In this document: positions 16,408 through 25,053 of the stretch, piece after piece
Layout of the letters: every line of letters starts with the position of its first letter
Position numbering within the stretch: position 1 is the first letter of the stretch
Source: Euryarchaeota archaeon UBA439
Lineage (GTDB): Archaea; Thermoplasmatota; Poseidoniia; Poseidoniales; Thalassarchaeaceae
Reading direction: 5' to 3'
Length of the DNA: 62,951 nt
Assembly: GCA_002497245.1 (NCBI GenBank)
Contig: DANB01000023.1
Span: 2,579 to 65,529 of the forward strand
Made by a program: the position numbers and the translations under genes
The notes under the pieces: model-generated
The model's input: the letters and a program-made list of their open reading frames with translations, nothing else
Told to the model about the DNA's origin: nothing
The model's database searches: none

Positions 16408-16887
16408 ATGGAAGAAAGGAGAAAACCAGAAATTAGTCCTTTTGATTCAGTAGATCCCGCCCCACCTAGTGAAGATTCTAATGTTTCTTCTCTGAGACAA
16501 ACATTAGGTGATGAAAATGAAAAAATGTTCCAAAGGATGAGGGCCTTATTCGCATTAAGAAACATTGGAGGTCATGATTCTGTTGATGCATTAACTGCTG
16601 CATTTTCATCGGATTCCGCATTATTAAAACATGAGATTGCTTATGTTCTTGGCCAAATGCAAGATCCACATGCTGTACCTTCTTTGATAGATAGGCTCTC
16701 AGATTTATCGGAGGATGTTATGGTTAGACACGAAGCAGCAGAAGCACTTGGTGCAATCGGAGACATGGTTGCTATGGACACCCTTAGAAAATTTCAAGAT
16801 GACTCAGAGATTGTTGTCGCGGAATCCTGTGAAGTAGCAATTGATCTACTTAATTATGTTTCAAGTAAAGAATTAAATTATTCTTGA
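16408..16887 (+). CDS. Half-length deoxyhypusine hydroxylase (DOHH)-like HEAT-repeat protein
   Basis: A 159-residue all-helical HEAT-repeat protein. Its sequence runs closely parallel to the C-terminal half of eukaryotic deoxyhypusine hydroxylase. It has an N-terminal SVDPAPP tail, RALFALRNIGG, then SALLKHEIAYVLGQMQD (His75-Glu76), then VMVRHEAAEALGAIGD (His108-Glu109), then VVAESCEVAIDLL. The 33-residue spacing between the two His-Glu motifs equals that within each half of the human enzyme, where four such motifs bind a di-iron centre. Eukaryotic DOHH has two halves in one chain; here only one exists, so a homodimer would be needed to complete the site. Known role of the family: hydroxylation of deoxyhypusine on IF5A. 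A non-catalytic HEAT scaffold is the alternative. Its last ten bases overlap convergent mqnA. Confidence 0.8.
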   Translation: MEERRKPEISPFDSVDPAPPSEDSNVSSLRQTLGDENEKMFQRMRALFALRNIGGHDSVDALTAAFSSDSALLKHEIAYVLGQMQDPHAVPSLIDRLSDLSEDVMVRHEAAEALGAIGDMVAMDTLRKFQDDSEIVVAESCEVAIDLLNYVSSKELNYS

Positions 16888-17678
16888 GATGGAAGCCAAG
16901 TAATTTCTCCTTCCATATTACAAACTTCTTCGAGAAAGAACTCCAAACCTTGTTTAGAAAAATCGTCAAGTCTATTTTGTACTTCAACAGAAAAGTATTC
17001 TGAGATTCTTTTCTCAGAAAAACCTAACTTCAAGGAAGTCCTTCTGATTACTTGATCTCTCCAAGAATTATCATCTAAGAAAATATCATATTGACGAACC
17101 ATATCATTACTTGCTTTATTCAGGATTGGAATGGGAGAATCTTTTCGAGCCGCGAAAACACCGAAAACCATTGGAAATCCCGTCTTCCTAGTCCATTCTG
17201 CACCAAGATCAAGTTTCACTAAATCAGGATTATCCCGAGCAGCTATTAATGCTCTATCGCCGATTAATAATGCTCCATCTGATTCATCTAGCATCGCTGT
17301 TAAATCGGGGCCCTTATCATTGAACTTAGGGTCAAGATTCATTGATTTCAGTATCCACTTTAATAAGGCTCTAGAAGTAGAAGAATCAGAGGGTAGAGCT
17401 ATGTCTCTCATATGCTCAATAGGCCTAGTCCCAAATAGAATTACAGAACCGACGTCACCCTGACTTACAATTCCGAGTTTGGGTATCAAAAGTAATTCAT
17501 CAGAATGTTTGGCAAAATCCGCTGCAGGTATTGGGGCAGTGATGCAATCTCTCCTAAGTAAATGTCCGGTCAACCAAGAAGGTGGTGCCGGTAGAATCTT
17601 CCAATCATCCTCAAGTCCATCAAAAATTGGATCACAATTTGCGAATGCAACCCTGCCAAGTACATTTTCCCAAGACAT
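16878..17678 (-). CDS. mqnA: MqnA-like chorismate dehydratase
   Basis: A 266-residue protein of the MqnA/MqnD superfamily with the MqnA order: GRVAFANCDPIF at the N-terminus, PPSWLTGHLLRRDCITAPIPAADF, LIPKLGIVSQGDVGSVILFGTRPIE, and a Ser/Thr-rich ligand loop (PSDSSTSRALLKWIL). MqnA dehydrates chorismate to 3-enolpyruvylbenzoate, the first step of the futalosine pathway. It starts four bases after the mqnE stop, so mqnE-mqnA form an operon. Its end overlaps the DOHH-like gene by ten bases. Confidence 0.85.
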   Translation of the reverse strand: MSWENVLGRVAFANCDPIFDGLEDDWKILPAPPSWLTGHLLRRDCITAPIPAADFAKHSDELLLIPKLGIVSQGDVGSVILFGTRPIEHMRDIALPSDSSTSRALLKWILKSMNLDPKFNDKGPDLTAMLDESDGALLIGDRALIAARDNPDLVKLDLGAEWTRKTGFPMVFGVFAARKDSPIPILNKASNDMVRQYDIFLDDNSWRDQVIRRTSLKLGFSEKRISEYFSVEVQNRLDDFSKQGLEFFLEEVCNMEGEITWLPSQE

Positions 17679-17682
17679 TTGA

Positions 17683-18891
17683 TCACGACGTAGATTGAGC
17701 TACAGGAAGTCTCCTATTATCGTCATCAGGTTTCCTTCTATAACGAGTAAAATTAGAATATGTAGTATTTCTTTTCACAGGTGTAGAATTGACATTCTCA
17801 ATAATCTTAGCTAATTCTTCACTATCACTATCGAGTCTGGCAGAACTACCCGCCTCATGCATTATTTCCTCATGATTGACTGTACCATCAATATCATCAG
17901 CACCAGAATTAATGGCAATAGAAGCAACATTACTTCCTATATTCATACGATATGCTTTGATATGAGGAATATTATCTAACATAATTCTTGAAATAGCGAT
18001 TACTCTAATTATTTCATTCAATGAGGCTAACTGTGCTTCAGGAAGTCTTGTTTTATCGGGGAGGAAAGGATAAGGGACAAAACATTGGAAACCACCACTA
18101 GCATTTTGTTGACTCCTTAATTTATGAAGATGAATTGCTCTTTCCCTGACTGTCTCAACGGTTCCAAATAACATAGTACAATTTGTTTTAATACCCAAAC
18201 TATGGGCTATCTCATGAATGGTAAGATACTCTGCAGATGATTCCTTACCTCTACAAATTCTATTTCTTACAGTATCAACTAAAATTTCAGCACCACCACC
18301 GGGAAGAGAATCTAATCCTGCTGATTTTAGCCTAAACAATGTTTCCTCGACAGAAAGCCCACTCCTGGATGCAATATGTTTTACTTCTACAGCAGTCAAT
18401 GATTTGATATGTATGTGAGGATAAGATTTCTTTGCAGAACGATATAAATTTTCATAATATTCGATATCCCAGTCTGGGTGCAAACCACCTACTGAGTGAA
18501 CTTCATCAATAATTTCACTAAATGGTTCTATTCGGTGTAAATATTCTTCAACACTAAGGGCATATGCATCATTATGCCTTGGACCTTTGCGAAAAGCACA
18601 GAACCTACACGCTAAAACACAAATATTTGTAGTATTTACATGTAAATTATCGTTAAAATAAACATAATCTCCAAAGCGTGATTTCTTAATTAAATCTGCA
18701 AGAGCAGAGATTCCTGATAAATTAGGAGACTCGAATAGTTTAGTCCCCAATTCAACATCAACATTACCTCCTTTAACCAATATATTGTAACATTCAACGA
18801 GCAAAGAATCATTTTTTACAGATAAAGGTAAAGAAAAATTTTCTAAGACTTTTCTCCAGTCATTATTTCCTGCAAGGGGCGTCCCAATCAT
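17683..18891 (-). CDS. mqnE: Aminofutalosine synthase MqnE (radical SAM)
   Basis: A 402-residue radical SAM protein. The cluster motif is ICVLACRFCAFRKGP with Cys91, Cys95 and Cys98 (CxxxCxxC). HSVGGLHPDW, IHIKSLTAVEVKHI, GLDSLPGGGAEI, NCTMLFGTVET and GGFQCFVPYPF follow, an order typical of MqnE rather than MqnC. MqnE joins the adenosyl radical to 3-enolpyruvylbenzoate to give aminofutalosine. The ATG at 18891 has a TATA-like stretch about 27-35 bases upstream; a TTG at 18921 would add ten residues. No mqnB or mqnC is in the window, so the pathway here is partial. Confidence 0.88.
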   Translation of the reverse strand: MIGTPLAGNNDWRKVLENFSLPLSVKNDSLLVECYNILVKGGNVDVELGTKLFESPNLSGISALADLIKKSRFGDYVYFNDNLHVNTTNICVLACRFCAFRKGPRHNDAYALSVEEYLHRIEPFSEIIDEVHSVGGLHPDWDIEYYENLYRSAKKSYPHIHIKSLTAVEVKHIASRSGLSVEETLFRLKSAGLDSLPGGGAEILVDTVRNRICRGKESSAEYLTIHEIAHSLGIKTNCTMLFGTVETVRERAIHLHKLRSQQNASGGFQCFVPYPFLPDKTRLPEAQLASLNEIIRVIAISRIMLDNIPHIKAYRMNIGSNVASIAINSGADDIDGTVNHEEIMHEAGSSARLDSDSEELAKIIENVNSTPVKRNTTYSNFTRYRRKPDDDNRRLPVAQSTS

Positions 18892-19042
18892 ATTCCTACA
18901 ACTGTCCGATATACTCAACAAATATCAACCAATGTATTGAACAATAGGAGTTACAGCACTGCAAACTATCAATAGCCAATTTCAATGACAGGTCAACATA
19001 AGGGGTGCTAATATTAACCTTGATGAAGCAGATTTAATTGAA

Positions 19043-19828
19043 ATGGCGAGAAAATGTCGTATAGATATTGTTGAAATGGTGCATAAAGCAGGTGCAGGTC
19101 ATCCAGGAGGATCGTTATCCGCAATAGACTTGATTGTCGGCCTTTATGGAACAGGATTCAGATTCAAAAAAGATAATCCAGATTGGCAAGATCGTGACAG
19201 ATTCATTATGAGTAAGGGCCATGCAAGTCCAGCAGTATACTCAATACTTCATAACTTGGGTGTAATAACAAAAAATGATATTGATGGATTCAGAACTCTC
19301 GGATCTATTTGTCAGGGGCATGTAGACATGAAATGGACAGATGGAGTTGATTTTTCCGCGGGAAGTTTAGGCATGGGTCTTTCATTTGGTTTGGGTTGTG
19401 CAATAGCAGCAAAGATGGATGGAAGTGAAAGAAATATTTGGGTTATGATTGGTGATGGTGAAACTCAGGAAGGACAAATTTGGGAAGCTGCAATGGCGGC
19501 AGACTTCCATAAAGCTGGAAACCTAAATGTCATAATTGATAGAAATAGAATTCAAAATGACGATTTCATGGAAGTACAAATGGAAATAGGAGATATTGGA
19601 AATAAATTTGAATCATTTGGTTGGAAAATTATTGAGATAGATGGCCATAATATGGGCGAAATTGTTGAAGCAATTGAAGAGGCAACTAACGAACGTAGCC
19701 TCCCGTGTGCAATCGTCGCTCACACAATTAAAGGAAAAGGTGTATCATTTATGGAAAATAACCCTGCATTCCATGGTAAAGCACCTAATGATGATGAGCT
19801 GAAATTAGCGTTGGAGGAATTATCATGA
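19043..19828 (+). CDS. Transketolase, N-terminal (TPP-binding) subunit
   Basis: A 261-residue protein with the TPP-binding half of transketolase: AGAGHPGGSLSAIDLI, DRFIMSKGHASPAVYSIL, the GDGETQEGQIWEA metal/TPP motif, and IKGKGVSFMEN. Split transketolases are usual in archaea and many bacteria. It overlaps the C-terminal subunit by four bases (ATGA), which implies coupled translation. The coding signal seems to extend upstream: in-frame codons from 18989 give a family-like NLDEADLIE stretch, but no ATG, GTG or TTG occurs before the TGA at 18986. The start is therefore either this ATG or a non-standard codon. Confidence 0.9.
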   Translation: MARKCRIDIVEMVHKAGAGHPGGSLSAIDLIVGLYGTGFRFKKDNPDWQDRDRFIMSKGHASPAVYSILHNLGVITKNDIDGFRTLGSICQGHVDMKWTDGVDFSAGSLGMGLSFGLGCAIAAKMDGSERNIWVMIGDGETQEGQIWEAAMAADFHKAGNLNVIIDRNRIQNDDFMEVQMEIGDIGNKFESFGWKIIEIDGHNMGEIVEAIEEATNERSLPCAIVAHTIKGKGVSFMENNPAFHGKAPNDDELKLALEELS

Positions 19829-20772
19829 GTGCTCCTTCATCAGGTGGGGCATCGAGAGATGGTTATGGTTCAGCATTGTTGAAATTATCTAACGACCCAA
19901 GAGTTGTTGTCTTAGAAGCAGATTTAGGGAAATCAACAAAATCTTGCTTATTTAGGGCGGAATATCCTGAAAGAACTGTTTCTATGGGGATAGCGGAGCA
20001 GAATATGATGCTAGTTTCCGCAGGCATGGCTTCTTCTGGAAAAATACCTTTTGCAAGCACATTTGCGATTTTTACGGAGAGAGCATTTGAGCAAGTAAGA
20101 AACGGAATTGCTAGACCAGGTTTAGTAGTACATATTTGTGGAAGCCATGGAGGAATACATACAGGAACTGATGGAAGCAGTGCTCAGTCAATAGAAGATT
20201 TAGCTATATACAGAACCATACCAAATATGACTGTGATGCATCCATGTGATGACCTCTCTGCAGAAGAATTAACATTACAATTACTAGATCATGGTAAGCC
20301 GTCATACACTCGTACTGCTAGAAATAAGGTACCAAGAATTTATGATGAAGAAACCGTAAAGGGAATAAAAATTGGCAAAGGAAATATCATCAAAGATGGA
20401 AATGATGTTGCCATAATATCTTGCGGCGTAATGGTTAATGAAGCTAAAATAGCTGCTGAGAAGTTGGAGAATGATGGAATTAATGCCTGTGTAGTTGATA
20501 TGCATACAATAAAACCCCTAGATGGAAAATTAATTGACAAACTTACAGAACAATGTGGATGCTTTGTGACAGTTGAGGATCACTCAATAATTGGAGGTTT
20601 GGGCGGCAGTATTGCAGAATATCTTTCTAAAAATAAACCCACACCAGTAGAAATGGTAGGAGTGAATGATAGGTTTGGCGAGAGTGGGGGGACAAAAGAG
20701 TTAATGTCGCATTTGAATATTAATTCTGATGCCATTATTAATGCTGCGAACACAGTAATAAAACGTAAATAA
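19825..20772 (+). CDS. Transketolase, C-terminal subunit
   Basis: A 315-residue protein comprising the pyrimidine-binding and C-terminal domains of transketolase: RDGYGSALLKL, RTVSMGIAEQNMMLVSAGMA (with the catalytic Glu that activates TPP), ICGSHGGIHTGTDGSSAQSIEDLAIYR, and VTVEDHSIIGGLGG. Together with the preceding gene it would move two-carbon units between sugar phosphates in the non-oxidative pentose phosphate pathway. The two reading frames overlap by four bases. Confidence 0.93.
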   Translation: MSAPSSGGASRDGYGSALLKLSNDPRVVVLEADLGKSTKSCLFRAEYPERTVSMGIAEQNMMLVSAGMASSGKIPFASTFAIFTERAFEQVRNGIARPGLVVHICGSHGGIHTGTDGSSAQSIEDLAIYRTIPNMTVMHPCDDLSAEELTLQLLDHGKPSYTRTARNKVPRIYDEETVKGIKIGKGNIIKDGNDVAIISCGVMVNEAKIAAEKLENDGINACVVDMHTIKPLDGKLIDKLTEQCGCFVTVEDHSIIGGLGGSIAEYLSKNKPTPVEMVGVNDRFGESGGTKELMSHLNINSDAIINAANTVIKRK

Positions 20773-20819
20773 TTGCCTTAACAAGATGCTTTCTTGGGTT
20801 TCATTCATGAAGGAGCGGT

Positions 20820-21710
20820 TTGCCAATAGCAAATATGAATGAGGGGGAAAGACTTAGAGAATTACTCGATGGGTCGATGGACCCATCAGAATTGGAGTCT
20901 TATAACGAATATTACAGACTGGCTGAAAGGATTTATGGTAGAGAAGCTCTTGACGAAATGGGAATTAGTACACCTGAAGAAATCGAAGAAGAAGTAACTC
21001 AAAATGGAAACAGTGAATTCACACATGATGTGATATTACCTTCTCCAAAAAATGATTCAAACGTTGAAGAAACTATCAATTTAGATAATAGGCCAAAGAG
21101 AAGACTTTTTCTTACATTAATAGGGATAATTGGTTTACTGTTAGTGAGTTCAAATGTTTTAGTTGGTGTAGATGCAATTATTCCAGATTCAGTTATTATA
21201 CTGTGTGAGGATTTAGAACAACCAGGGGAAATAGAATTCAAAAATTTTGAGCAAGTCAATGGGAGTACTTTGACAATATTTTGGACTGTTAAAAATGTTA
21301 CAATTGGCGAAAGCTACACGATAGTTTGGGATATTTCTCAAAATGGATCACAAGAACTTGTAGATAGTGGAAATGTTAGTTGGCAAGCAAATGGCAACAC
21401 ATTTACTCATCTGAGAAGTGTCAATGTTGAAACAGAACCTTATGCTTGGGCATCATGGCTTTATGATGCTAATATGACAATAATTTCGACAACTGTTGGA
21501 GATTATAGCAGTTCAGAAATAAGTACAATGTCCACCATTGAAAGCGATAAAAAATGTGAAGATAATCCTAAATTAAAGTTGGATGAAATAATGAATTATC
21601 AAGATCTAGAATCATGGACTCAAGCAGGAGAAGGAGATATGCTCGATGGAATGCTGATTATGACTTTCTCATTTATCTCATTATTCGGTATGAGGAAAAA
21701 GAAAAATTAA
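20820..21710 (+). CDS. Membrane-anchored protein with extracytoplasmic domain, unknown
   Basis: A 296-residue protein. Residues 1-92 are hydrophilic and acidic, with a helical start (NEGERLRELLDGSMDPSELESYNEYYRLAERIYG). A membrane helix lies at about 95-118, followed by an Asn/Thr/Ser-rich beta domain of about 130 residues (ITIGESYTIVWDISQNG style). The chain ends in a second hydrophobic stretch (about 272-290) and a basic RKKKN tail. A final helix plus basic end recalls archaeosortase substrates, but no PGF-type motif is seen. The start is TTG at 20820 with AAGGAG four bases upstream, or ATG at 20835. It is convergent with proS; the stop codons overlap. Confidence 0.65.
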   Translation: MPIANMNEGERLRELLDGSMDPSELESYNEYYRLAERIYGREALDEMGISTPEEIEEEVTQNGNSEFTHDVILPSPKNDSNVEETINLDNRPKRRLFLTLIGIIGLLLVSSNVLVGVDAIIPDSVIILCEDLEQPGEIEFKNFEQVNGSTLTIFWTVKNVTIGESYTIVWDISQNGSQELVDSGNVSWQANGNTFTHLRSVNVETEPYAWASWLYDANMTIISTTVGDYSSSEISTMSTIESDKKCEDNPKLKLDEIMNYQDLESWTQAGEGDMLDGMLIMTFSFISLFGMRKKKN

Positions 21711-23227
21711 TACATTCGAGCAATGTGTTGTTTTCTTGTAGTTAATTTACCAGTGATTACACAATTTTCTGGTTCTGAATAAGGTTCAATAGAATCACCA
21801 AGTAAAGTTAATCCAGTAGATTTTTCGAGAAGTTCTGCATCGGCATCATTACCATCAAATGCTAATTCATAGACTATACCATCTTCTAGTGAGGAACACA
21901 GTTTCAAACCATCATTTGTGGATTCGAAGCCTGGGAATTTCTTGACTAAATTAGACATATGTGTGGAAGAGCGTTCCAATAATTGATCAGATATCATTTC
22001 CAAATTGTCAGATATTGTTTCTGAAAGGTTATCCAAGCTAGCCTCTACCTTGCCTCCTGTTCTAAGTGATAAAACACATTTATTTTCAGCAAGATCTCGT
22101 GGTCCAAATTCCAACCTAATCGGGACTCCTTTAATTTCCCAATCATAATGCTTGCCACCTGGGCGTTTATCTCTATCGTCTAAATGAACTCTAAATCCTG
22201 CTGATTTGAGATCGGCAGCGATCTCCTTAATTTTAGGCAATACTTGCTCATTTATATGAGCCGCTACTGGCATTAGAATCACTTGGTAAGGAGATACTGA
22301 AGGAGGTAAAATTAGTCCTGAGTCATCACCATGCATTCCAACTACAGCTCCTAGCAATCTTTCTGACATTCCAAAGGTTGTTTGATGACAATTTTGAGTA
22401 TTACCGTTTATATCCTCATAATTCAAATCAAAGGCTTGAGCCCACTGATCACGGTAATGGTGGTAAGTAGCTATCTGTAATGTACGTCCATTTGGCATTA
22501 CTGCGTCAACTGCGGTAGTATACCATGCACCAGGGAAAGTATCCCAAACAGGTCTCTTAGAGACTAAAACAGGTAAACACAGAGATTTCATTAGTTTTTG
22601 CACAATTTGAGCATCTTCCTCTATTTGTTTGGTCGCACCTTCTTCATCTTTATGAACAGTATGAGCCTCGAAAAAATGTATTTCTCTAACCCTAATAAAT
22701 GAACGTGTTTGCTTAGTCTCATAACGGAAAGTATTGACTATTTGGAACGTTTTTAATGGTAAATCTGCATGGCTTCTAACCCATAATGAAAACATAGTAT
22801 ACATCGGTGTTTCAGAAGTTGGTCTAAGGAACATTGGCACATCAAGTTCATTATCACCACCCTTTGTAACCCAATAGACTTCTTTCTTAAATCCAGAATC
22901 TTCTTCCTCCATTCTAAGCTCTGATGGATCTACTCCTTGTTCCCTAGCTGCTTTGAGTCTAGAAACAAGATGATTTTCTTTCTCAAGAAGGTCTTCCGGC
23001 ACTAACAAAGGAAAGTTATATTCTTGATGACCTGATTTTTCCATTTCATCTCGTGTGAGACTATCGATTAACCTCATAGTTGACCAACCATAAGGCTTCC
23101 ATACATCCATTCCTTTGATTGGATACCTTTTGTCGACTAAATCCGAAATCTCGACAATAGCAGGATACCAAGCATTGAAATCTGACTTTGGAGGAATCCC
23201 TCTCTTAGCCTTACCATGCTTTGTCAT
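21707..23227 (-). CDS. proS: Prolyl-tRNA synthetase (archaeal/eukaryotic type)
   Basis: A 506-residue class II aminoacyl-tRNA synthetase that charges tRNA-Pro. It opens KSDFNAWYPAIVEISDLVD and carries motif 2 (FRYETKQTRSFIRVREIHFFEAHT), the TPE-like element MFLRPTSETPMY, GTLQ-type RTLQIATYHH, and motif 3 MHGDDSGLILPP. An anticodon-binding domain with RDKRPGGKHYDWEIKGVPIRLEFG follows. The C-terminal domain ends ITGKLTTRKQHIARMY, and the Tyr end is typical of archaeal ProRS. ATG at 23227 is preferred over the TTG ten codons upstream. Confidence 0.95.
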   Translation of the reverse strand: MTKHGKAKRGIPPKSDFNAWYPAIVEISDLVDKRYPIKGMDVWKPYGWSTMRLIDSLTRDEMEKSGHQEYNFPLLVPEDLLEKENHLVSRLKAAREQGVDPSELRMEEEDSGFKKEVYWVTKGGDNELDVPMFLRPTSETPMYTMFSLWVRSHADLPLKTFQIVNTFRYETKQTRSFIRVREIHFFEAHTVHKDEEGATKQIEEDAQIVQKLMKSLCLPVLVSKRPVWDTFPGAWYTTAVDAVMPNGRTLQIATYHHYRDQWAQAFDLNYEDINGNTQNCHQTTFGMSERLLGAVVGMHGDDSGLILPPSVSPYQVILMPVAAHINEQVLPKIKEIAADLKSAGFRVHLDDRDKRPGGKHYDWEIKGVPIRLEFGPRDLAENKCVLSLRTGGKVEASLDNLSETISDNLEMISDQLLERSSTHMSNLVKKFPGFESTNDGLKLCSSLEDGIVYELAFDGNDADAELLEKSTGLTLLGDSIEPYSEPENCVITGKLTTRKQHIARMY

Positions 23228-23274
23228 GATTATATCCAGTAATAGATTATCCTTCAATGTGCCGCATGTAAAAT

Positions 23275-24465
23275 CTATTCAGAAATGATTTTTTCAATCT
23301 CTAAACAGATATCAATTTCATCCTGCAATACTTTGACATCCCCCTCATTACTTACTAACCTAGCTCTTGGTGAATTTTGGTCTCCAATTTGCTCTAATAT
23401 GTTTGCAATGACAAAATCAACCCCATATTTTGAAATCTGATTAAGGGATTTTTCAATTAACTCTTCTTCGGAAACACCGGTTTCTAATTTGAAGCCTATC
23501 CTAATGCTATCTCCAACTAAGTCTGTTAGCTCGGGAATATGTTTCAATGTAGGTTGAAGTTCAATTTCCCATTTATCTTGCCCACTAGGCCTCTTACCTT
23601 TTTCAGGAATCATAGAATAATCTAATACAGCAGCAGAATGTATCCAGACATCTGGTTTAATTTCTGATTTTGCTAAAGAAAGTGATTCTGACAGCATTTC
23701 TTCAGGAGATCCGGCACGAATAATATTGGGTAATTCAATTGTTGGTTGTGCTGAGGTTTTTCCTGCAATACAGTATACTTCATGCCCATTCATGAAAAGA
23801 TGTTCTGCGATTGCCCAACCAGTTTTACCAGATGAAGCATTTTGAATTGCACGAACAGAATCTATAGGTGCCCTAGTAGCACCAAGAGTGATTGCAACCT
23901 TTCTTCTATTTGGTAAAAAGGAATTGACAAGATTGGATAATTTTGATACTATCACAGCAGGTGATGGTTGTTTCCTTCTTCCCTCTTTCTCACTATCTAC
24001 AAAGTAATAATTTCCTTCCAGAGTTATTTCTTCTAACAAATCAGTAGTTACCGGATCATCAAACAAATCTTGGTGCATTGAAGGGACAAAAACAATCGGA
24101 GTTTTATTTCCTCTGGCTGCACTCAGTGCCATCATTATAGGTGAATCCATTATTCCATGAATATGTTTTGAGATAGTATTTCTTGTAGCTGGAGCAACAA
24201 TAACAATGTCATAACTATCTAACTGCTTCATTTCTGGTTTCCAATCAGTTATGACTTCCTGCCCAGAAGCCCAAGATAATGCCAATGGAGAAATAATTTT
24301 TTCAGACTCCTTTGACATCATTATCGTTAATTCGGCACTATGACGCCTAAATTCTCTACAAAGACGTACAGATTCGACTGCAGCAATCCCACCTGAAACA
24401 ATAATTAGGACACTTTTATTTTCCAAACTTGAGCTGAGAATCTCAACCCCTGTGTCCTTTGTCAC
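23275..24465 (-). CDS. coaBC: Bifunctional CoaBC (phosphopantothenoylcysteine synthetase/decarboxylase)
   Basis: The CoaC flavoprotein half has IIVSGGIAAVESVRLCREF and IVIVAPATRNTISKHIHGI, and a PSMH motif in place of the bacterial PAMN. The CoaB half has ITLGATRAPIDSVRAIQNASSGKTG, SAAVLDYSM and IGFKLETGVSEEE. The enzyme adds Cys to phosphopantothenate and decarboxylates it toward coenzyme A. The open frame reaches 24543; GTG at 24465 is chosen because it begins just before the fold and avoids overlap with the divergent gene, giving about 396 residues. The upstream ATGs at 24519 or 24513 remain possible. Confidence 0.88.
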   Translation of the reverse strand: MTKDTGVEILSSSLENKSVLIIVSGGIAAVESVRLCREFRRHSAELTIMMSKESEKIISPLALSWASGQEVITDWKPEMKQLDSYDIVIVAPATRNTISKHIHGIMDSPIMMALSAARGNKTPIVFVPSMHQDLFDDPVTTDLLEEITLEGNYYFVDSEKEGRRKQPSPAVIVSKLSNLVNSFLPNRRKVAITLGATRAPIDSVRAIQNASSGKTGWAIAEHLFMNGHEVYCIAGKTSAQPTIELPNIIRAGSPEEMLSESLSLAKSEIKPDVWIHSAAVLDYSMIPEKGKRPSGQDKWEIELQPTLKHIPELTDLVGDSIRIGFKLETGVSEEELIEKSLNQISKYGVDFVIANILEQIGDQNSPRARLVSNEGDVKVLQDEIDICLEIEKIISE

Positions 24466-24531
24466 ACACCTCGCAGAGGGGGAGCATTGATGAGTTCGTC
24501 GCAACACAAACATCGACATGGGGGTGCGAAG

Positions 24532-25050
24532 ATGGCGAATCAAGTAATGGAAAATCTACATAAACATCTATACAGATTTATGATAATTGATTTATTATTG
24601 TGCTTTTTAATAATCTCAACATATACTTTTTCCAGTACAATTTGTTCAATTTTAATACTTATATGGCCATTATTCGCAGTAATTTCCTTCAAAAATAAAA
24701 ACAAAAGAGGAGATTCAATGGCAATGATTGTATTGATTATGTTGTCACTGATTTTCATATTATCTGGATTAAATGAACTTAGTAAAGAAGATACAACCAG
24801 TACAATTCAAGGTTTTCTATTGATTTTATTATCTTTAACTACATTTAGAAGAGTTAGAACCATACGTGACCCCACATACAAGAATTGGTATAATAGACTA
24901 AATGAAGACCTTAGCGATATAAGAGAAAAAATGACAGAAGAAGAAGTATTAGCAACCTGTCCAAGTTGTTCGACATTACTTGCAGTTATTCCAAGTAAGC
25001 TATCAATTGATGATAAGTGCCCGAACTGTAATGCTAATCTAGTAAACTAA
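24532..25050 (+). CDS. Four-helix membrane protein with C-terminal zinc ribbon
   Basis: A 172-residue protein with hydrophobic segments at about residues 15-34, 36-52, 64-82 and 91-105. A short cytosolic helix follows, then a zinc ribbon made of CPSC and CPNC (22-residue separation) at the C-terminus. No family function is recognised. ATG at 24532 has GGGGGTG seven bases upstream; earlier starts (TTG 24487, ATG 24490) would add 14-15 hydrophilic residues and overlap the divergent coaBC region. It is convergent with the thiolase gene, three bases apart. Confidence 0.7.
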   Translation: MANQVMENLHKHLYRFMIIDLLLCFLIISTYTFSSTICSILILIWPLFAVISFKNKNKRGDSMAMIVLIMLSLIFILSGLNELSKEDTTSTIQGFLLILLSLTTFRRVRTIRDPTYKNWYNRLNEDLSDIREKMTEEEVLATCPSCSTLLAVIPSKLSIDDKCPNCNANLVN

Positions 25051-25053
25051 AAT

